Part shown: in pieces, positions 45,337-57,890 of the stretch
Layout of the letters: the number at the start of each line of letters is the position of its first letter
Position numbering within the stretch: the stretch's first letter is position 1
Source: Emmonsiellopsis sp. PD_33
Taxonomy: Eukaryota; Ascomycota; Eurotiomycetes; Onygenales; Ajellomycetaceae
NCBI GenBank assembly: GCA_032988165.1
Contig: JANTQF010000182.1
Location: 1-64,000, forward strand
Direction of reading: 5' to 3'
DNA: 64,000 nucleotides
Made by a program: the position numbers and the translations under genes
Notes under the pieces: model-generated
The model's input: the letters and a program-made list of their open reading frames with translations, nothing else
Database searches by the model: none
What the model was told of the DNA's origin: nothing

Positions 45337-46489
45337 GGCGACGGAGCAGCAAAAACAATCTCGAAGCTGCGACGGACAAGGGAAGGGACGCGGACACAGT
45401 CGGCCAAACAGAGCTACTCTCAGATCTGAAGAAATGAAAGCGAGAAATCCAGAGGGCAGCCACCCCAGTAATGAGGGATTTATCTGCAGCGGCTGCCCTG
45501 CCCCTGGGGAGGCCGGTGCCCATGCGGGATTTTTGGGCGAATTAAAGAACACGGATAGGGCGCTGTTCAGATTTCCGCGTGTCATAGGAATTCAACAGTG
45601 AGATCACAAAAAGGCGCAGTCAGGATTACAGCAGCGGGGCTGGCTCTCGCGCCTGCTCCAATCCTGTCGGGGGAGGCCGCACGCGCAACGAGGTTCCATC
45701 GTGAAGTATTGCCGTTCATGTCGCAAGAGGAGATGCCCAGCAGCAAGGACACAGTGGTTTTGTGTGGCGAGGAAATCGGATCGCATTCCGCGTCCGCGTA
45801 GCCTGTTTTAAATGGTAAGTATCCCAGCTGGCCTGGCACCAGGGCTAGCCGCGTGGGATGAACCCTTGGGCTGGAAACAGGTTCAAGTTTGATAAGGACA
45901 TCACCAATTATGTGATGGTTTGACTTCCAGCTGTGCTGCTCGTCGTGGTAAGCGTGTTTATCCCTGGCCAGGATGTGGTTCTCATTGGCGATGGTGAGGG
46001 GAGGTTGGCTGTGGTGAAAGCTTGACGTTGGGTTGATGTGGCTGGATGAGCAGCGCACGTGGCACCGGCACCTCCCCGTGCATATTTAGAACGTTCTTTA
46101 AACAAGCCAAAAATAAAACTATCAGGGCGCTTGAACTCACCGTTGGAATAATACATTGTCTATTTCCCTAAGTTATGTGAGGACGCAAGATAAAGGACAA
46201 AGAAAAGGTCAAGGTAATTAGTATCCTTGCGCTTCTTCCAAAATACTAAAAAAAAGGGGCCGAGAAAGCCATGTTTAAACCCCGCAACCACCCAAACTCC
46301 ACACGCGAGAGAACCTAACAAAAGTACACTGTAGAATGAAAAAGAAAAAAAAACAAATGCTGTTCGCCTTTAAACATGATCTGCATTTATCTGGCCATCC
46401 TGGGAAACAACGGAAAAAAGAAAGAAAGAAAGCCCGTGGAAAGTTGGATATAGCTAAACACCCTCTCAAACCCAAAGTCTATCATGCGA
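45337..46489. other. Upstream region of TRK gene
   Basis: This should hold the TRK promoter and leader and the 3' flank of RSC7. A minus-strand ATG at 46,156 is followed by a GTGAGT donor after 16 nt, and splicing to 46,041 would give a frame of about 49 codons; I do not recognise it. A CACGTG box lies near 46,057. Confidence 0.4.
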
Positions 46490-48520
46490 TCAAGGATTCC
46501 ACGAATAATTCAGCTTCAATGGCGCCCTCAATCCATCTGCTTTCTCTCCTCTCCACCGACTCTTCCACTCCCATTCACGGATCGCCGCCTCACGGTACGC
46601 AACTTGGCACTCCGGTGGCAGCTCTGCTAATATCTCAGGACTAACGTGGAACATGGGGTTACTGTTACCGGCCGCAATGGAAATAAGCCCATTCGAGCCA
46701 ATATCGTGCACGTCGCCATCCGTGCCGGGGACACCTAGCGACGATTCCGGGGGCGTTTCATAATGGATATCGTGAATGTTGAAGGTGCGGCTGAAGATTG
46801 CGGGGACGGAGGAGAAGATTGTGGCTGCGGGTTTGGAGTCGTCGTCTTGGGTCTGTGCGGAATCGTCCTTGGGGGTCTGTGGGTTGTCGTCGGCGGAGCT
46901 GGAAGGAGTACCATTGGTGATGCCAAGCGCTGTTGTCGATGCACTACTGATGAGATGTGATCTGTCGGCTCGTGTTGAGTCAGGCGGCGGGATAGCTTCC
47001 CATCGAACATGTGTCGGCTGCATGATCTTGGGGTATTGCATGGTGTTTGTGTGGATGTCGTATTGCCCATCAAGGTTCTGGCGGCGAGCAGAGACTGTCA
47101 AGGAATTAAATCGGCTATAGATAATGAAAGTGTGAGTTAGATATAATTTCAACATAGTCAAATATAGATCTAAAGTGGGACGTCCATACCTTGCTTCTCT
47201 GGCATGCTCAATCATCCAATTATCCCCGGTCACTGTCACCTTCCGTTTCTTTGTATCCACAACCTTCCCAATGGGCATGGGCACTGAGGGAACTCCAGAA
47301 TGATAGACGCTGCTTGCACCATGCCACGCAACATAACGGTTTTTGTCATACGTCTCCCCTGGGCCTGGTAGTTTGTCCTCTGGAACCGCTAATTCACCCT
47401 CAACATCACCTCGTTCCCTAGCAGCTTGCGCACTATAGTCATCAATGACTTTGCGCCCACCAATGATAATCTTGGCTCCGAATTCGCGGAACACCGAGCG
47501 CGCAGTGACAACACCAATCGCCCGACCCTTGTAGGAATGCGGGATGAGATCCCTCTCAATTAAATCCCTCTTCTGTTCATCGTCGATAATAATCTTGAAA
47601 AGCAACTTATGCTTCTGGAAGAAGAGGTACGAATCGCGAAAACCGATACAACGCGCCGGCTCCGTGGACAACATGTATAGCCTCTCTCCCTTATTGAGAA
47701 TCGTAAATGTCCGCACCCGATACTCTCGACCCTCAAGGAGATTACCCATCTTATCAACCTTCTTCTCCCCCTCAGGATCCTCAGGAAGATCGACCTCATC
47801 ATTGATCACATCCAGCATATTCCCTTCCTTATCGATCGGAACTTGCGTGACATGAGACGGGCCACCTTTCCCCCTCCCCCATCGCCCACCAGCAGATGGA
47901 CGGCCGCGCCCCCTCCGCTTCACCGGTGTGCTAACATCCGAGCGCGCTTCCCCGGCTGCATCATCTGGCGCGTCCCAGTCCGGGGGCTTGATCTTGGGTG
48001 GACGACCGATGCGCCCTCGCTTTCGGGGAATGGCAGACACGCGACCACCGGTTCGTACAGGCGTATCTGGGCGAGATTCTGATTCTTGGGCTGGTGTCGA
48101 TACCTCCTCTGCCTGCTGCTCTTCTTGCTGCTCTGCCTGTTGCTCCTCCTGTTTCTCTTCTTGATGCTCTGTCTGTTGCTCTGCCTGGGGTTCAGTTTCT
48201 GCGGGAGTGGCGGCGGCCTCGTCCTCCTCCTCCTCCTCCTCTTTCTTTTCTTCTACGTCGGGGTCGTTAGGGGTAGATGGCATGTCGGCATCGGGCATCT
48301 CCTCATCCTCAGCTAGCGTTTGGGGACCAGCTCCTATTTAGCAAAAAAAAAAAAAAAACATTAGTTTAGCAAAAAGAAAAATGCGCATCGTGGTGTATAG
48401 CAGCGACCAACTTCAAAATAAATTCTGGGGGCGGCGTGGTGGAAATATTTTGAAAAGGAGTGTGGTCTTACTGATTGATTGAGCGGCTGCCTGGGCAGCT
48501 GCTCGTGGTTTTCGTCCCAT
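46490..48520 (-). CDS. RSC7: Chromatin remodelling complex subunit RSC7/NPL6
   Basis: Three exons: 48520-48472, 48333-47190 and 47114-46490; 605 aa. The first exon (MGRKPRAAAQAAAQSI) was found by following the open frame above 48,298 to a 3' splice site at 48,334. The N-terminal third is acidic with Glu/Gln repeats (EEKQEEQQAEQQEEQQAEE) and two AT-hook-like basic patches (RKRGRIGRPPK, KRRGRGRPSAGGRWGRG). The core is the Rsc7/Swp82 domain: GREYRVRTFTI, RLYMLSTEPARCIGFRDSY, KHKLLFKIIIDDEQK, LIPHSYKGRAIGVVTARSVF and FGAKIIIGG. Rsc7 is a structural subunit of the RSC (and Swp82 of SWI/SNF) nucleosome remodeller. The second intron, 75 nt, is also open in frame. The final block LPPECQVAYREAA is typical of the family. 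Confidence 0.9.
48343..48358. repeat. A16 homopolymer in RSC7 intron 1
   Basis: An uninterrupted A tract (T on the coding strand) lies just upstream of the 3' splice site of the first RSC7 intron, where it serves as an extreme polypyrimidine tract. Confidence 0.8.
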
Positions 48521-49010
48521 GCTGCGGTGTTGCTTGACGGGAACTCCGCCCCTGTTGAAGCTTGGTGGTTTCAAAGTCGCGCTCCAGAAGCTCTTCTCCT
48601 GCTTTGTCGCAAAGCGGTTGCTTTCGTCGAACGGCCGTTTGGCGCCAGCCCGGAGAATTGGTTTTGCCGAGAAGAATGCTTGGCGGTTAGTGATGACGTA
48701 ATCTTAGTATTTTCAACCTCCCCTGAGTATCAAAAAGTAACAGGATTGAGAGATTCTGAGCCTAGACACGAAACCTGTCTGGCTGATTTGCTCTATTCTA
48801 TGGGCTAATCGTATGGCCGATGGATTGGCTATGGAAATGTTGGATTCCCTGTTTTCTAGCACATTGGGAGAATTTATCCTTTAGCTACCATAAGGGCAGG
48901 CGGACTTGATGACCCCAATTATGGCCAACTCTATGAATGATCCCTTAGCAAGAAATGGAACATATTGCTAAACCAAGGCAGGGAAAATAACACCCCCAGT
49001 CCACCATCAT
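48521..49010. other. Intergenic between DUF4246 gene and RSC7
   Basis: This is the 3' flank of the DUF4246 gene and promoter of RSC7, both minus strand. No gene is seen. Confidence 0.6.
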
Positions 49011-51144
49011 TCAATGCTCACACAATGAAAAATAATATATCTCATTAACCCCCTTAACCCGCTCAGCATCAACCACCTTCCTCTCCTCCATCAACTCCAA
49101 CCTCAGCCTCTTCGCCTCCTCCATCCCCATCATCCAGCCCTCCTTTTCCAAATACCCCTCAATCTCATCCCCCAACTCCCTCGGCAAACCCCCCAGCACC
49201 TGATCCATGGACACCATCTCCTCGAACCAATCCCTCCGCTGCACAGGCACATGCGAGGACGAAATGATATGGATATTCGGGTCGACGAGGAACAGGGCTA
49301 GGATCTTCCGGTGACCCGGTTTCGAGGGGTCGGCGAGGGCGAAGGGGGCGACGCGGTGCTGGAGGACGTTGGGGAAGGTGATGAGGCGGCCCTCGGGGCA
49401 AGCGATGTCGCCGATGTCTTGGACGATGGGGCCGTCCACGTGAACGCCGAAGATGCTCTGGGTCCAGGTGTATTCGTCATTTGGGTAGTTGATATTTCTG
49501 GCGTCTTCCGGATTGGACATCTGGCGGAAAGCGAGCCGGCTGTCTGTGATGTTGGCGCTGTCGTAGTAGTATAGGGCTGTTGCGCAGATGTGTTCGTTCT
49601 GCAGTGAGGGGGAGGGGGCTTGTCAGCGTGTTTGTTTTGTGAAAAAGAAAAGGAATGGAATGGAAGGAATTTGTATGCACCAATTGTCCCTCAACATGCC
49701 ATGATCCACCATTATACTGCGGTTTCCCAGGCGTGAGATGAATATTCGCAAGCTTCACGATAACCTGGAGGCCAGTCTCCGCGTAGTCCCTTTTCAAATC
49801 AACCAACACCTCCTCAGGCGGCATAACCATATCAGAGCGCGGGGACGGTTGCTGCCAGTTGTTGGCACTTCCTGGTCTCGGCATCTCTTTCCTAAAGGTA
49901 ACCTCAGAGCAATCTATCCTATAGTAGTCACTCCGTTCTTCCAATGTGGTCAATGTCATATTCCACAACGGCAGTGCTAAGGAAATCACTCGCTCTATAA
50001 TCCCATACAGGGTTGCATGCGAGGTAGGGTGCAAGTTGTTGATATAGCTGGTGATTTTGCACTGATTGAGAGCGTGGCTCGGATTGGTATTGGAATTGGC
50101 CTGGTCATCCACTGGTGAGGAGGATGTAAATTCCACATCACACGGCAGCCACTGGAACTTTTGGCTGTACGGATATTGCAGAAGTACGGAAGAAGGGTGG
50201 AATGGACTGGTCCAGATCCCTGAATGTTTTGTGGTGGTCTTGGGCGGAACCGGGAGTAGTTCTCCAGTCCCGGCTTTGGCGAGTCCATCCTGTATCCCCA
50301 GAATACCATCTGTAACGATGCGCGTCCTGCCGTAAACAACTGGGAATAGGGAGGGATGCACCAAGTCCAGGACCTGGTCGTTAGAGTGCGGATGATAGTC
50401 CTTCTCCTCTTCAGGGACGTTTTCAAGGCTGGCAACGGCGGCTTTGAGCTCATTTTTGAGCGACTCTGGAATAGCAGTGTCTGATTTAACCACGCCGGCA
50501 TCGTAAGCCTTTAGCATTCCGGTTTTCTTGAATCCTTCTGTTTTGAACTGGAGCTCGGCCACAACCCAATCCCACATCTCGACAGTGAAGTCGATGTCTT
50601 CGTTCCCCATTATCTCCTCCTTCCATTTTGCAGTGATCTCGGTACTAAATACCTATGCTGGGGAAAAATAAACATTAACCATGTTCTGGGTTTTTTTTTC
50701 TTTTCACTTTGGAGATGTACTTTATTCTCCCAACCAGGCTTATCCGTAATGGAATTCATAACCCTGAGCATAACAAACTCTCGAACAGGCGTTAACTGCA
50801 ACCTATAGAACAAAACATCAGTCTCTAGATTTCCAAACGAGCGCACAGAATAAAAAGCCAAATCGTTGAGTTGTATCTTACGCCGCTTTCGTGTACTCGA
50901 TATCTTTCGGATGCAGGGCAGAGGGAAATAATGCCGTCGTGCGTGAGTCTGGGAGCATCACATTCGTGACATAGCCATAACTGCTGGCCTGCGCCTTCCA
51001 CCCGTCTACACTATTCAAGGGCAATCCAACGCCTGGAAGCATAAGCTTCAATGGTGGCAAGTCTGGCCCGTCGGTCGCTTTGCGCTTCATCGTGCGGCTG
51101 TGCGTCTGTCGTATGGGGCTTCCTCTGAGGAGTATGGGATTCAT
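49011..51144 (-). CDS. DUF4246 protein, probable Fe(II)/2-oxoglutarate oxygenase fold
   Basis: Four exons: 51144-50882, 50802-50721, 50637-49681 and 49598-49011; 629 aa. N-terminal MKRKATDGPDLPPLKLMLPG (from an inner Met) and LQLTPVREFVMLRVMN, then ITAKWKEEIM and MWDWVVAELQFKTEGF match the fungal DUF4246 family. The C-terminal half has GGSWHVEGQLNEHICATALYYY, where His429-x-Glu431 could bind iron with His515 (LQHRVAPF), and Arg531 (GHRKILALFLVDP) could hold 2-oxoglutarate. That HxE...H...R layout is what a double-stranded beta-helix dioxygenase needs, so enzymatic oxidation is a reasonable inference; substrate and pathway are unknown. A second Met at 51,090 is an alternative start. No signal peptide or membrane segment is seen. 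Confidence 0.85.
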
Positions 51145-54100
51145 TTTGATTTAGAAGCAATGGATGGAAAATGTTAATATTTAATGTAATGGAACGAGGC
51201 GGGCCCGGAAGACAAGGAAGGGTTCGGGGTATTTATTTATGCGTTTGTTTAGAGGCGGGATCTTGGGTGTCCTCCGCAGGCCGCTCCCGCCCTCAAGGTC
51301 CGGGCTGAGTTGAAGTTCCGAGACGTTGGTCCATGTCTGCTGCCTGTCTTAGCGATGTATTGGCGGGGTATTTGAAGGTCAAACACGCCGCTGGGCAGCC
51401 AGGAGATTACTATTGAAGGGGCATGGTTTGTAGTGATCGACTGTGAAATAAATACGAACTGCGGCAAGCTGCAAGCCTGCAATCTTGTTCTCTCTGGTGT
51501 GCGGGAGAAGATTTTGCCTTCAAATTCCAGCCTGGAACAAGCCGGCGGTTGACATTTCCCCCTTGCCTCTTCCATGAAAGATATGTATGTACATACATAC
51601 CGAAGGCAAAAAAGGAAAGAGTAAAAAAATCCTCTATGCAGGTTAAAGAGCTTATTCCCCGCGTTGCTCCGCGTGATGGATTGAGATACCACAGACACGT
51701 GCTGGATATATATGAGGAAGATGTTTGTCAGACTACAAAACTCCCCGTTAAATATTTGACTAACTACGCCTCAGACAGCAGACACAAGACACAGAGGAAA
51801 AGATAAACCCTTTTTCCCCTGATGATGCCTGTGTGCGCATCCTTGACGATTTCAAATACTCCCCTTTCCGAACAGGCCAGCGATTTGAACCGAGTTTACT
51901 CCATTTTATATCTCATACATCTAACCTCCTTAGTCATGATTCTTCACCAAGCCAAACCTATGCTATAAACTGCTTTCCGAGACTACAATATCCAGTTATG
52001 CAGAGGCTATATGGTTGATTGGGTTATCCTGTGTAAATTGCAAGCGCCTTCGCTTCCGCAAGCTTGCCAAATGATTGGAGCTTCTCCAGCTCTACCTACC
52101 CATTAAGGGGCTTGGATGTCATATCATTTTTGTCCAATGTGACCGCTTAGGAGGCCTGGGGGAATTATAGGGCCTGGGCTGTATGGATAGCAGGTTGGCA
52201 AGTAAGATCTAGTTTGCTAGATGGGGAATGTGGATAGGTAGCTGCCATTCCACCATAGATTACGTTACCATAGAAGGGGAGCTTTCATTTGTCTGGAGGG
52301 GGGGAGAATATGCTTTCCGCCTGTCTCAGCCATTTGGTAATGTGATGTTCGTATCAACCGCAACATTTGGCATCGGAACAAAGCTAGGTCGTTGTTTCCG
52401 TTCAAGATATGACAGGAAGATAGAAGAAGCGAGCTCCAATCACTATGTCCTTGTCCGACATTTTCAGCTCATGATGGCATCTGATGAGCAAGAATGAGGT
52501 CTGAAGGGCTGGAGCTCACTCGACAGCTCACTCGACGGCAATTCAGAAACGGCAGCCACATTTTTTGTTATATGTACGTCACCTCCAGCATTCCAAGCAG
52601 CTCTGTACTCCATAGAAAACAGGAATAGGCGCAGCGAATCCGCCCGTACAAAGCCTGGTAACCAAACAGACGCTGCGGCAACTGCATGATATATCTAGAG
52701 GTCAGAGACGCAGTTATTGATTAAATCCGGATTGCGGATTTAAATGGAAATGCCAGCTTCAATCTCAAGCATGCCGATAGTTTGAGAAAAGGACTATCAT
52801 TGATAGCCCGTTGGTGGAATAAATAGCACTTATTAGTCTGTGTACGACAGCAATGGTGGTGGTGGGGGGCTGGGAGGAAGTAGATGGTGGCGTCAATCTC
52901 GGATGCGCCCGCCTGGATTCATCAGAGACCCAACAAAAGACGGTTCCTTGTCCGGCACCTTTTCCACGTCACGTTGCCGCGAGGCTCCCGGATTGGCGGC
53001 AAAGCCGTGGAAAATATGCAAAATACAGGGTGCAGGAGGTGCGAAAAGTGAGCGCCAGCAGAGAGAGGACAGGCGGCCCCGACCGCAGGGTGGCCATTAA
53101 TACCAATGAACGGTGGGGTGCTATCACTGGCAGATATAGATAAATCCGGGAAGAGCACGCAAGGCGTCATGCAGGCTCCGCAGGGCTTTATTCACCAGCA
53201 TCAGCGGCCAATGTGGACGAGGAGACGGGCGGCTCCCCCGCGCCCCAACGCACACTGCAGTCGCAGGATTGGAGCTGGGGCCGGGGCAGAGGCAGAAAGA
53301 ACCTGAAGACAGAAACTTTTGTGGCCGTCCAGCGGGGGCGGGCTGCGCCCAGAGGCGAATTGTAGCGGCAGAGGCAAAGACGGGCGGGGTGGTTGGCCAG
53401 AAGCTTCTGATAGCAGCTTTCCCCTCAGCCTAGCTGCGGTGAGGATGCGGACGACGGGGACTCACGGGGAGCGGGATGGGATGGGAAAAGCAATGGCTGG
53501 GGGGCAGTATGTAACTTTGGCCAGTCAGTGCTGGTGGATGGGCAAGTTCGCGCTCTCTCAGGGTGTTTACTCCGTAGTGGAGTGGAGTGAGAGTTGAGGT
53601 TGAAGTCGAAGTTGATATATCCATTGTCTGATAGGGAGGGAGTTACATAACTGGCTACATGGGCGGAAGTACCGGCCATGTGGGTGCTGGCCGGGGGTAC
53701 AAGCATTTGGCGGGTGATGCCCATACAAGCCGAAGTCACCCCAGCCGTGGCTGACACAGAGGGTACTTGGCAGCATGTAGCGTGTGCAGTTCCGCATCTG
53801 ACTGTCTGGCTGACTCCTCGCGTCTTGGATATCAATCAACCTCCTCCCAGTGGCCGTGGTCAGACTCTCTCCGTCTCTCAGCCTCCAGGTTATATTACTT
53901 GTTCTTCTTCTTCCTCTTCTCCCTCGCTCCATTCTCTCCCTTCCATCCTCTCCTCCACCCCCGTCGATCTCTTCTATGCCGCTCCCTGCACGGCTCTCTC
54001 CAGGCGGTCAGTATCTTGGTATTATTCCCACCAGTTCTTTGTTCCCCTCACTATTCTTCCCCAGAGCCCTGCTGGTTGGCGTTGGTTCCCCTTGTTCTCG

Positions 54101-54760
54101 TTAGCTGTGGCCTCGCAGTTCCCGGCGTCCCCGCTGTGTCTGCGGCACCCATCCGGCCGTGTCGCGTTGACACAGTGCTCCCCCTCACCAAGAGGAGCTG
54201 TCTCCCGGCCGGGCTGTCTGCGCTGCATCGAGATCTGGTTAGAGACACAGCCTCGCCCTCCTCCTCCAACGCTGTTACTCATCCAGGGCCCTGCTTGGGT
54301 TCGAGGAACCAAGCCCTCAGCCGTCCCAAAGAACCCCCCAGAGCCAAACTCACCGCCGCCCAAGGGAAAAAGGCCAGAGATTTCACCCCACTTGCACCAC
54401 AAAACAGCCGTCCAGTGCCTTGAATCCCTGTCCTCCTCCTCGCGCTGGCAAGCTCCGAGCCTCTTCCGTTCTCTAGCTTGCAATTTTTTCCGGCCTTCGT
54501 TTTTTCTTCCTAATTCGGCGACATTTTATTAAATATGCTTTATCGCATTTGACTTTATTTTTATTTTTATTTTTCAACTGTTTTTTTTATATCTGACCCT
54601 TTCGATCTGTCTCCAATCTCCAGATTCCCCCTTGACGTCCCGACCCCTCGATATAGGCGATCGATCTCTTCCCCTCCGCATTTCCTCCTTTTGAGAGTGG
54701 GTACAACGTTTGCAGGTGGCAGATTCGCAGATTGGAGAGGTTTTGGATGGAATAAACACC
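51145..54760. other. Long promoter/leader region of SCH9
   Basis: Between the divergent DUF4246 and SCH9 starts lie 3.6 kb without a supported gene. There is an 18-bp palindromic TATGTATGTACATACATA at 51,582-51,599. The stretch 52,850-53,600 is GC-rich, and 53,870-54,760 is pyrimidine-rich and probably leader. Overlapping open frames of 218-284 codons at 53,678-54,532 reflect this base bias. Confidence 0.5.
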
Positions 54761-57700
54761 ATGGCTGGGCAGGACGGATCAAATCCCTATGCGCATGGGG
54801 ACCTATTGTGAGTTTCATCTCGGGGACTCATCCTCCCTACCGTGCTTGCTGCCACTGGCGACCGCCGCTTTTGTTGCTGGCGGGCAGTTGGACGCTGTCA
54901 ATAAACCCCGCCTCTTTGCCTCTTGCCCTTGTTTTTTGCCTGGCCCAGATTGCGAGCAAGTCAGGCCTGGCATTACATATCCTATCCAATGATGCTGTCG
55001 TATCCCCCGTTGCTGGCCGGATCGCTGTTGATGTGGCGGTTTCTCTTTCTGCTGCCTTTCGCCCTATCTCACCAGCTGGAGGCGTCCCCGGTTGACAACT
55101 GTTGCTGGACTGGCTAATACTTTGTGCGTATAGGAATAACGATGACCCCGATAACGATCAGATTGGGGCTATCACACCCCAAGGAAGCGGGATCGCTACG
55201 CCAAACCCAGACCTAATTGACCGGCGGTTACCGGGAATAATGCACAGCTTTTTTGCACAGGTTCGTGCCGGTTCCGATTCTACTTCAAATTCCAACAGTC
55301 AACGATCTCCTCCTCTCTCTACTGCCGTCCCACAAGAGCAGGATTCGCTTGTACATCCCCAGCTTGATACGGAGCCCAAGGCTTCTTCTGATACTGCCTC
55401 GTTGTCTGGGTCAATCGTCATGCTGGAACGTGATCAGCTCTCTGATCCCGTTCGCTCTCCTGAGAAAGAAGACCAACCAGAAAACGAGGCGCCCCTGGGG
55501 CTTTCTGATGTTAATTCATTACCCACTCCGCCTCTTTCTTCTTCCTGTTCTCTTGTCCAGAAAGAGCCTGAAGAGGCCGAGAATGGTGCTCCTGTCGTCG
55601 AGAAGGGAATGAGCTCTATTTGCCGAGCAATAAAGAACCTCATCCTTTCGAAAAATTCCTCGAAGATTCGACGACACACCTCCCATCCTGTGTCTAGCAT
55701 CTCAAGCGATCCTGTCCTTGCATCCCACTTTTCTAACCCGTGCCTTCCTCCATCCCCAACCTTGCCACCCTCCCATCACTCTTGCCCGCTTTCCAAGTCT
55801 TCTGACGAACTGGCAAAGCTGACTGACAACGTGGCCGAACAACCGCGTACAAAGAATACACCCCCGCTTACTCCTCGCGCGATGTCTATTGAAACTTCTG
55901 ATAAGCGATCCGGCCCTTCTCACGGAGGCTCGCCTACCCGTAGCCATCAAGAGTCGACAAAACCGAGCGAACAATCCCCTCGTGTCATATCTCTCCGTCC
56001 TAATGCCGTAACAGAGGGGCAGGGCATTCCGGTAGGCTCTGTGAAGGGAAAACTGTCAGTGAAGATATCGGAGGGAAGAGGATTGCGCCCCAGCTTTGAT
56101 CCTTATGTTGTCTGTGTCTTCGAATTGAACGAGTACATCTCCAAAGGTGCTCAGACCGAGGAGCAAAATGATGACGAATCTAAGCTTGGATTGAACGAGT
56201 CGCTTTCCTCAGTCCCAATTCAACGGTCTAACAGCGATTCTGGGCGACCAATGGCTATCCCGATGAAAAGCCGACAAAGCAGCAACAATAGCCAGATGGA
56301 CAGTTACGACCACAAAGCATCCAACCAGGTGACGGATCCTCTGTGGAACCATGAGGCTACCTTGTGCGTTTGATTTTCTTCGTCCTTTATTCTGCCTTTT
56401 GAATTAAACTATATACCGCGCCTTGTTAGGAATGCTTTCTTACTAATTCAACTTTTAGTGATGTTCTTGGTGAGGAATCAGAAATTGAGGTTTCGGTCTA
56501 TGACCGTTCCGATCACGAATCTTTCTTGGGTCATGTCAGATTGTGCCTCGACCTCAGGGAAGACAATAAGTCCATAGATGGATGGTTCCCTCTTGAAGCT
56601 CGGGGTCGCGGCGACGGCCAAGTATCTGGGGAAATACATCTGCAGATGAGCTTCCAGAAGACCGACAAGAAACAGTTTGGGCCAAATGATTTCCAAATCC
56701 TCAAGCTCATTGGCAAGGGAACGTTTGGTCAGGTCTATCAAGTCAAAAAGAAGGACACCCAAAGAATCTACGCGATGAAAGTTCTTTCGAAAAAGGTGAT
56801 CATCCAGAAGAAGGAGGTCGCCCATACCCTAGGCGAGAGGAATATTCTTGTTCGAACGGCCATGACAGACTCGCCATTCATTGTTGGTCTCAAATTTTCG
56901 TTCCAAACGCCCACAGATCTATACCTCGTCACAGACTATATGTCCGGTGGAGAGCTATTCTGGCATCTGCAAAAAGAGGGCAGGTTTCAGGAAGCTAGAG
57001 CGAAGTTTTATATCGCGGAACTGATATTGGCCTTGCAACATTTACATGAGCATGACATTGTTTATCGCGATCTCAAGCCGGAAAATATCCTTCTCGATGC
57101 TAATGGGCATATCGCGCTTTGCGACTTCGGACTATCCAAGGCGAACCTCACCAAAAATCAGACCACCAATACCTTTTGCGGAACAACAGAATACCTCGCA
57201 CCAGAGGTCTTGTTAGATGAGCAAGGGTACACGAAAATGGTGGATTTCTGGTCACTGGGTGTGCTAGTTTTCGAAATGTGCTGTGGATGGAGCCCGTTCT
57301 ATGCGGAGGATACGCAGCAAATGTATAAGAACATTGCATTTGGGAAGGTCAGATTCCCCCGGGATGCTCTTAGCACAGAAGGCCGTAATTTTGTTAAGGG
57401 CCTGCTCAATCGGAACCCGAAGCACCGACTTGGAGCGACAGATGATGCCAAGGAGCTCATGGCGCATCCTTTCTTCAACGATGTCGACTGGGTAGCGCTT
57501 GGCCGAAAGAATGTCATCCCCCCCTTCAAACCGAAACTGAAGTCAGTAATGGACACCTCTTACTTCGATCCCGAGTTTACAACGGCGTTGGATCAGGCAA
57601 CATCCTTGAACGCCCGTGCCGCTGCACTAGCTGCTGGTGCCATGCCAGCCTCCACACCGCTTTCGCCCGGAATGCAGGCCAATTTCCGGGGATTTACGTT

Positions 57701-57890
57701 TGTCAACGAAAGTTCCATGGATCAACACATGAGAGACGTCCATATGGACGATGACTACAAGCCCGATGATACCTGGGTAAAACAACCTAGATCTACCGAA
57801 AGCCAACGGGCAGATCATCGTATGAGTGGCGTTGTCAAAACAAGCGAATCCGATGGTGGTATTTTCGGTGATGACCACTTTGATATGTGA
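54761..57890 (+). CDS. SCH9: AGC-family protein kinase SCH9 (C2 + kinase)
   Basis: Three exons: 54761-54807, 55134-56363 and 56459-57890; introns 326 and 95 nt; 902 aa. A disordered Ser/Thr/Pro-rich N-terminus is followed by a C2 domain (about 315-490; GKLSVKISEGRGLRPSFDPY, WNHEATLFDVLGEESEIEVSVYD). The kinase domain starts near 504 with GKGTFGQV (Gly511), Lys533 in YAMKVLSKK, YRDLKPEN (Asp630), DFGLSK (Asp648) and the PDK1-type activation site in NTFCGTTEYLAPE (Thr664). The C-terminal extension has the turn motif STPLSP and hydrophobic motif FRGFTF (Thr839), the sites TORC1 phosphorylates in yeast Sch9. Sch9 links nutrient signals to ribosome synthesis, stress and lifespan; in filamentous fungi it affects growth and conidiation. 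Exon 1 encodes MAGQDGSNPYAHGDL. Confidence 0.95.

Noticed and set aside
51582..51599. 18-bp palindrome TATGTATGTACATACATA
   Set aside because: It is built from a simple TATG/CATA repeat and recurs in similar form near 40,250, so it is more likely a microsatellite than an operator.
53678..54532. Overlapping plus-strand frames of 284 and 218 codons
   Set aside because: They lie in a pyrimidine-rich leader region, where lack of A-rich stops creates long frames; translations are Ser/Pro/Leu runs.
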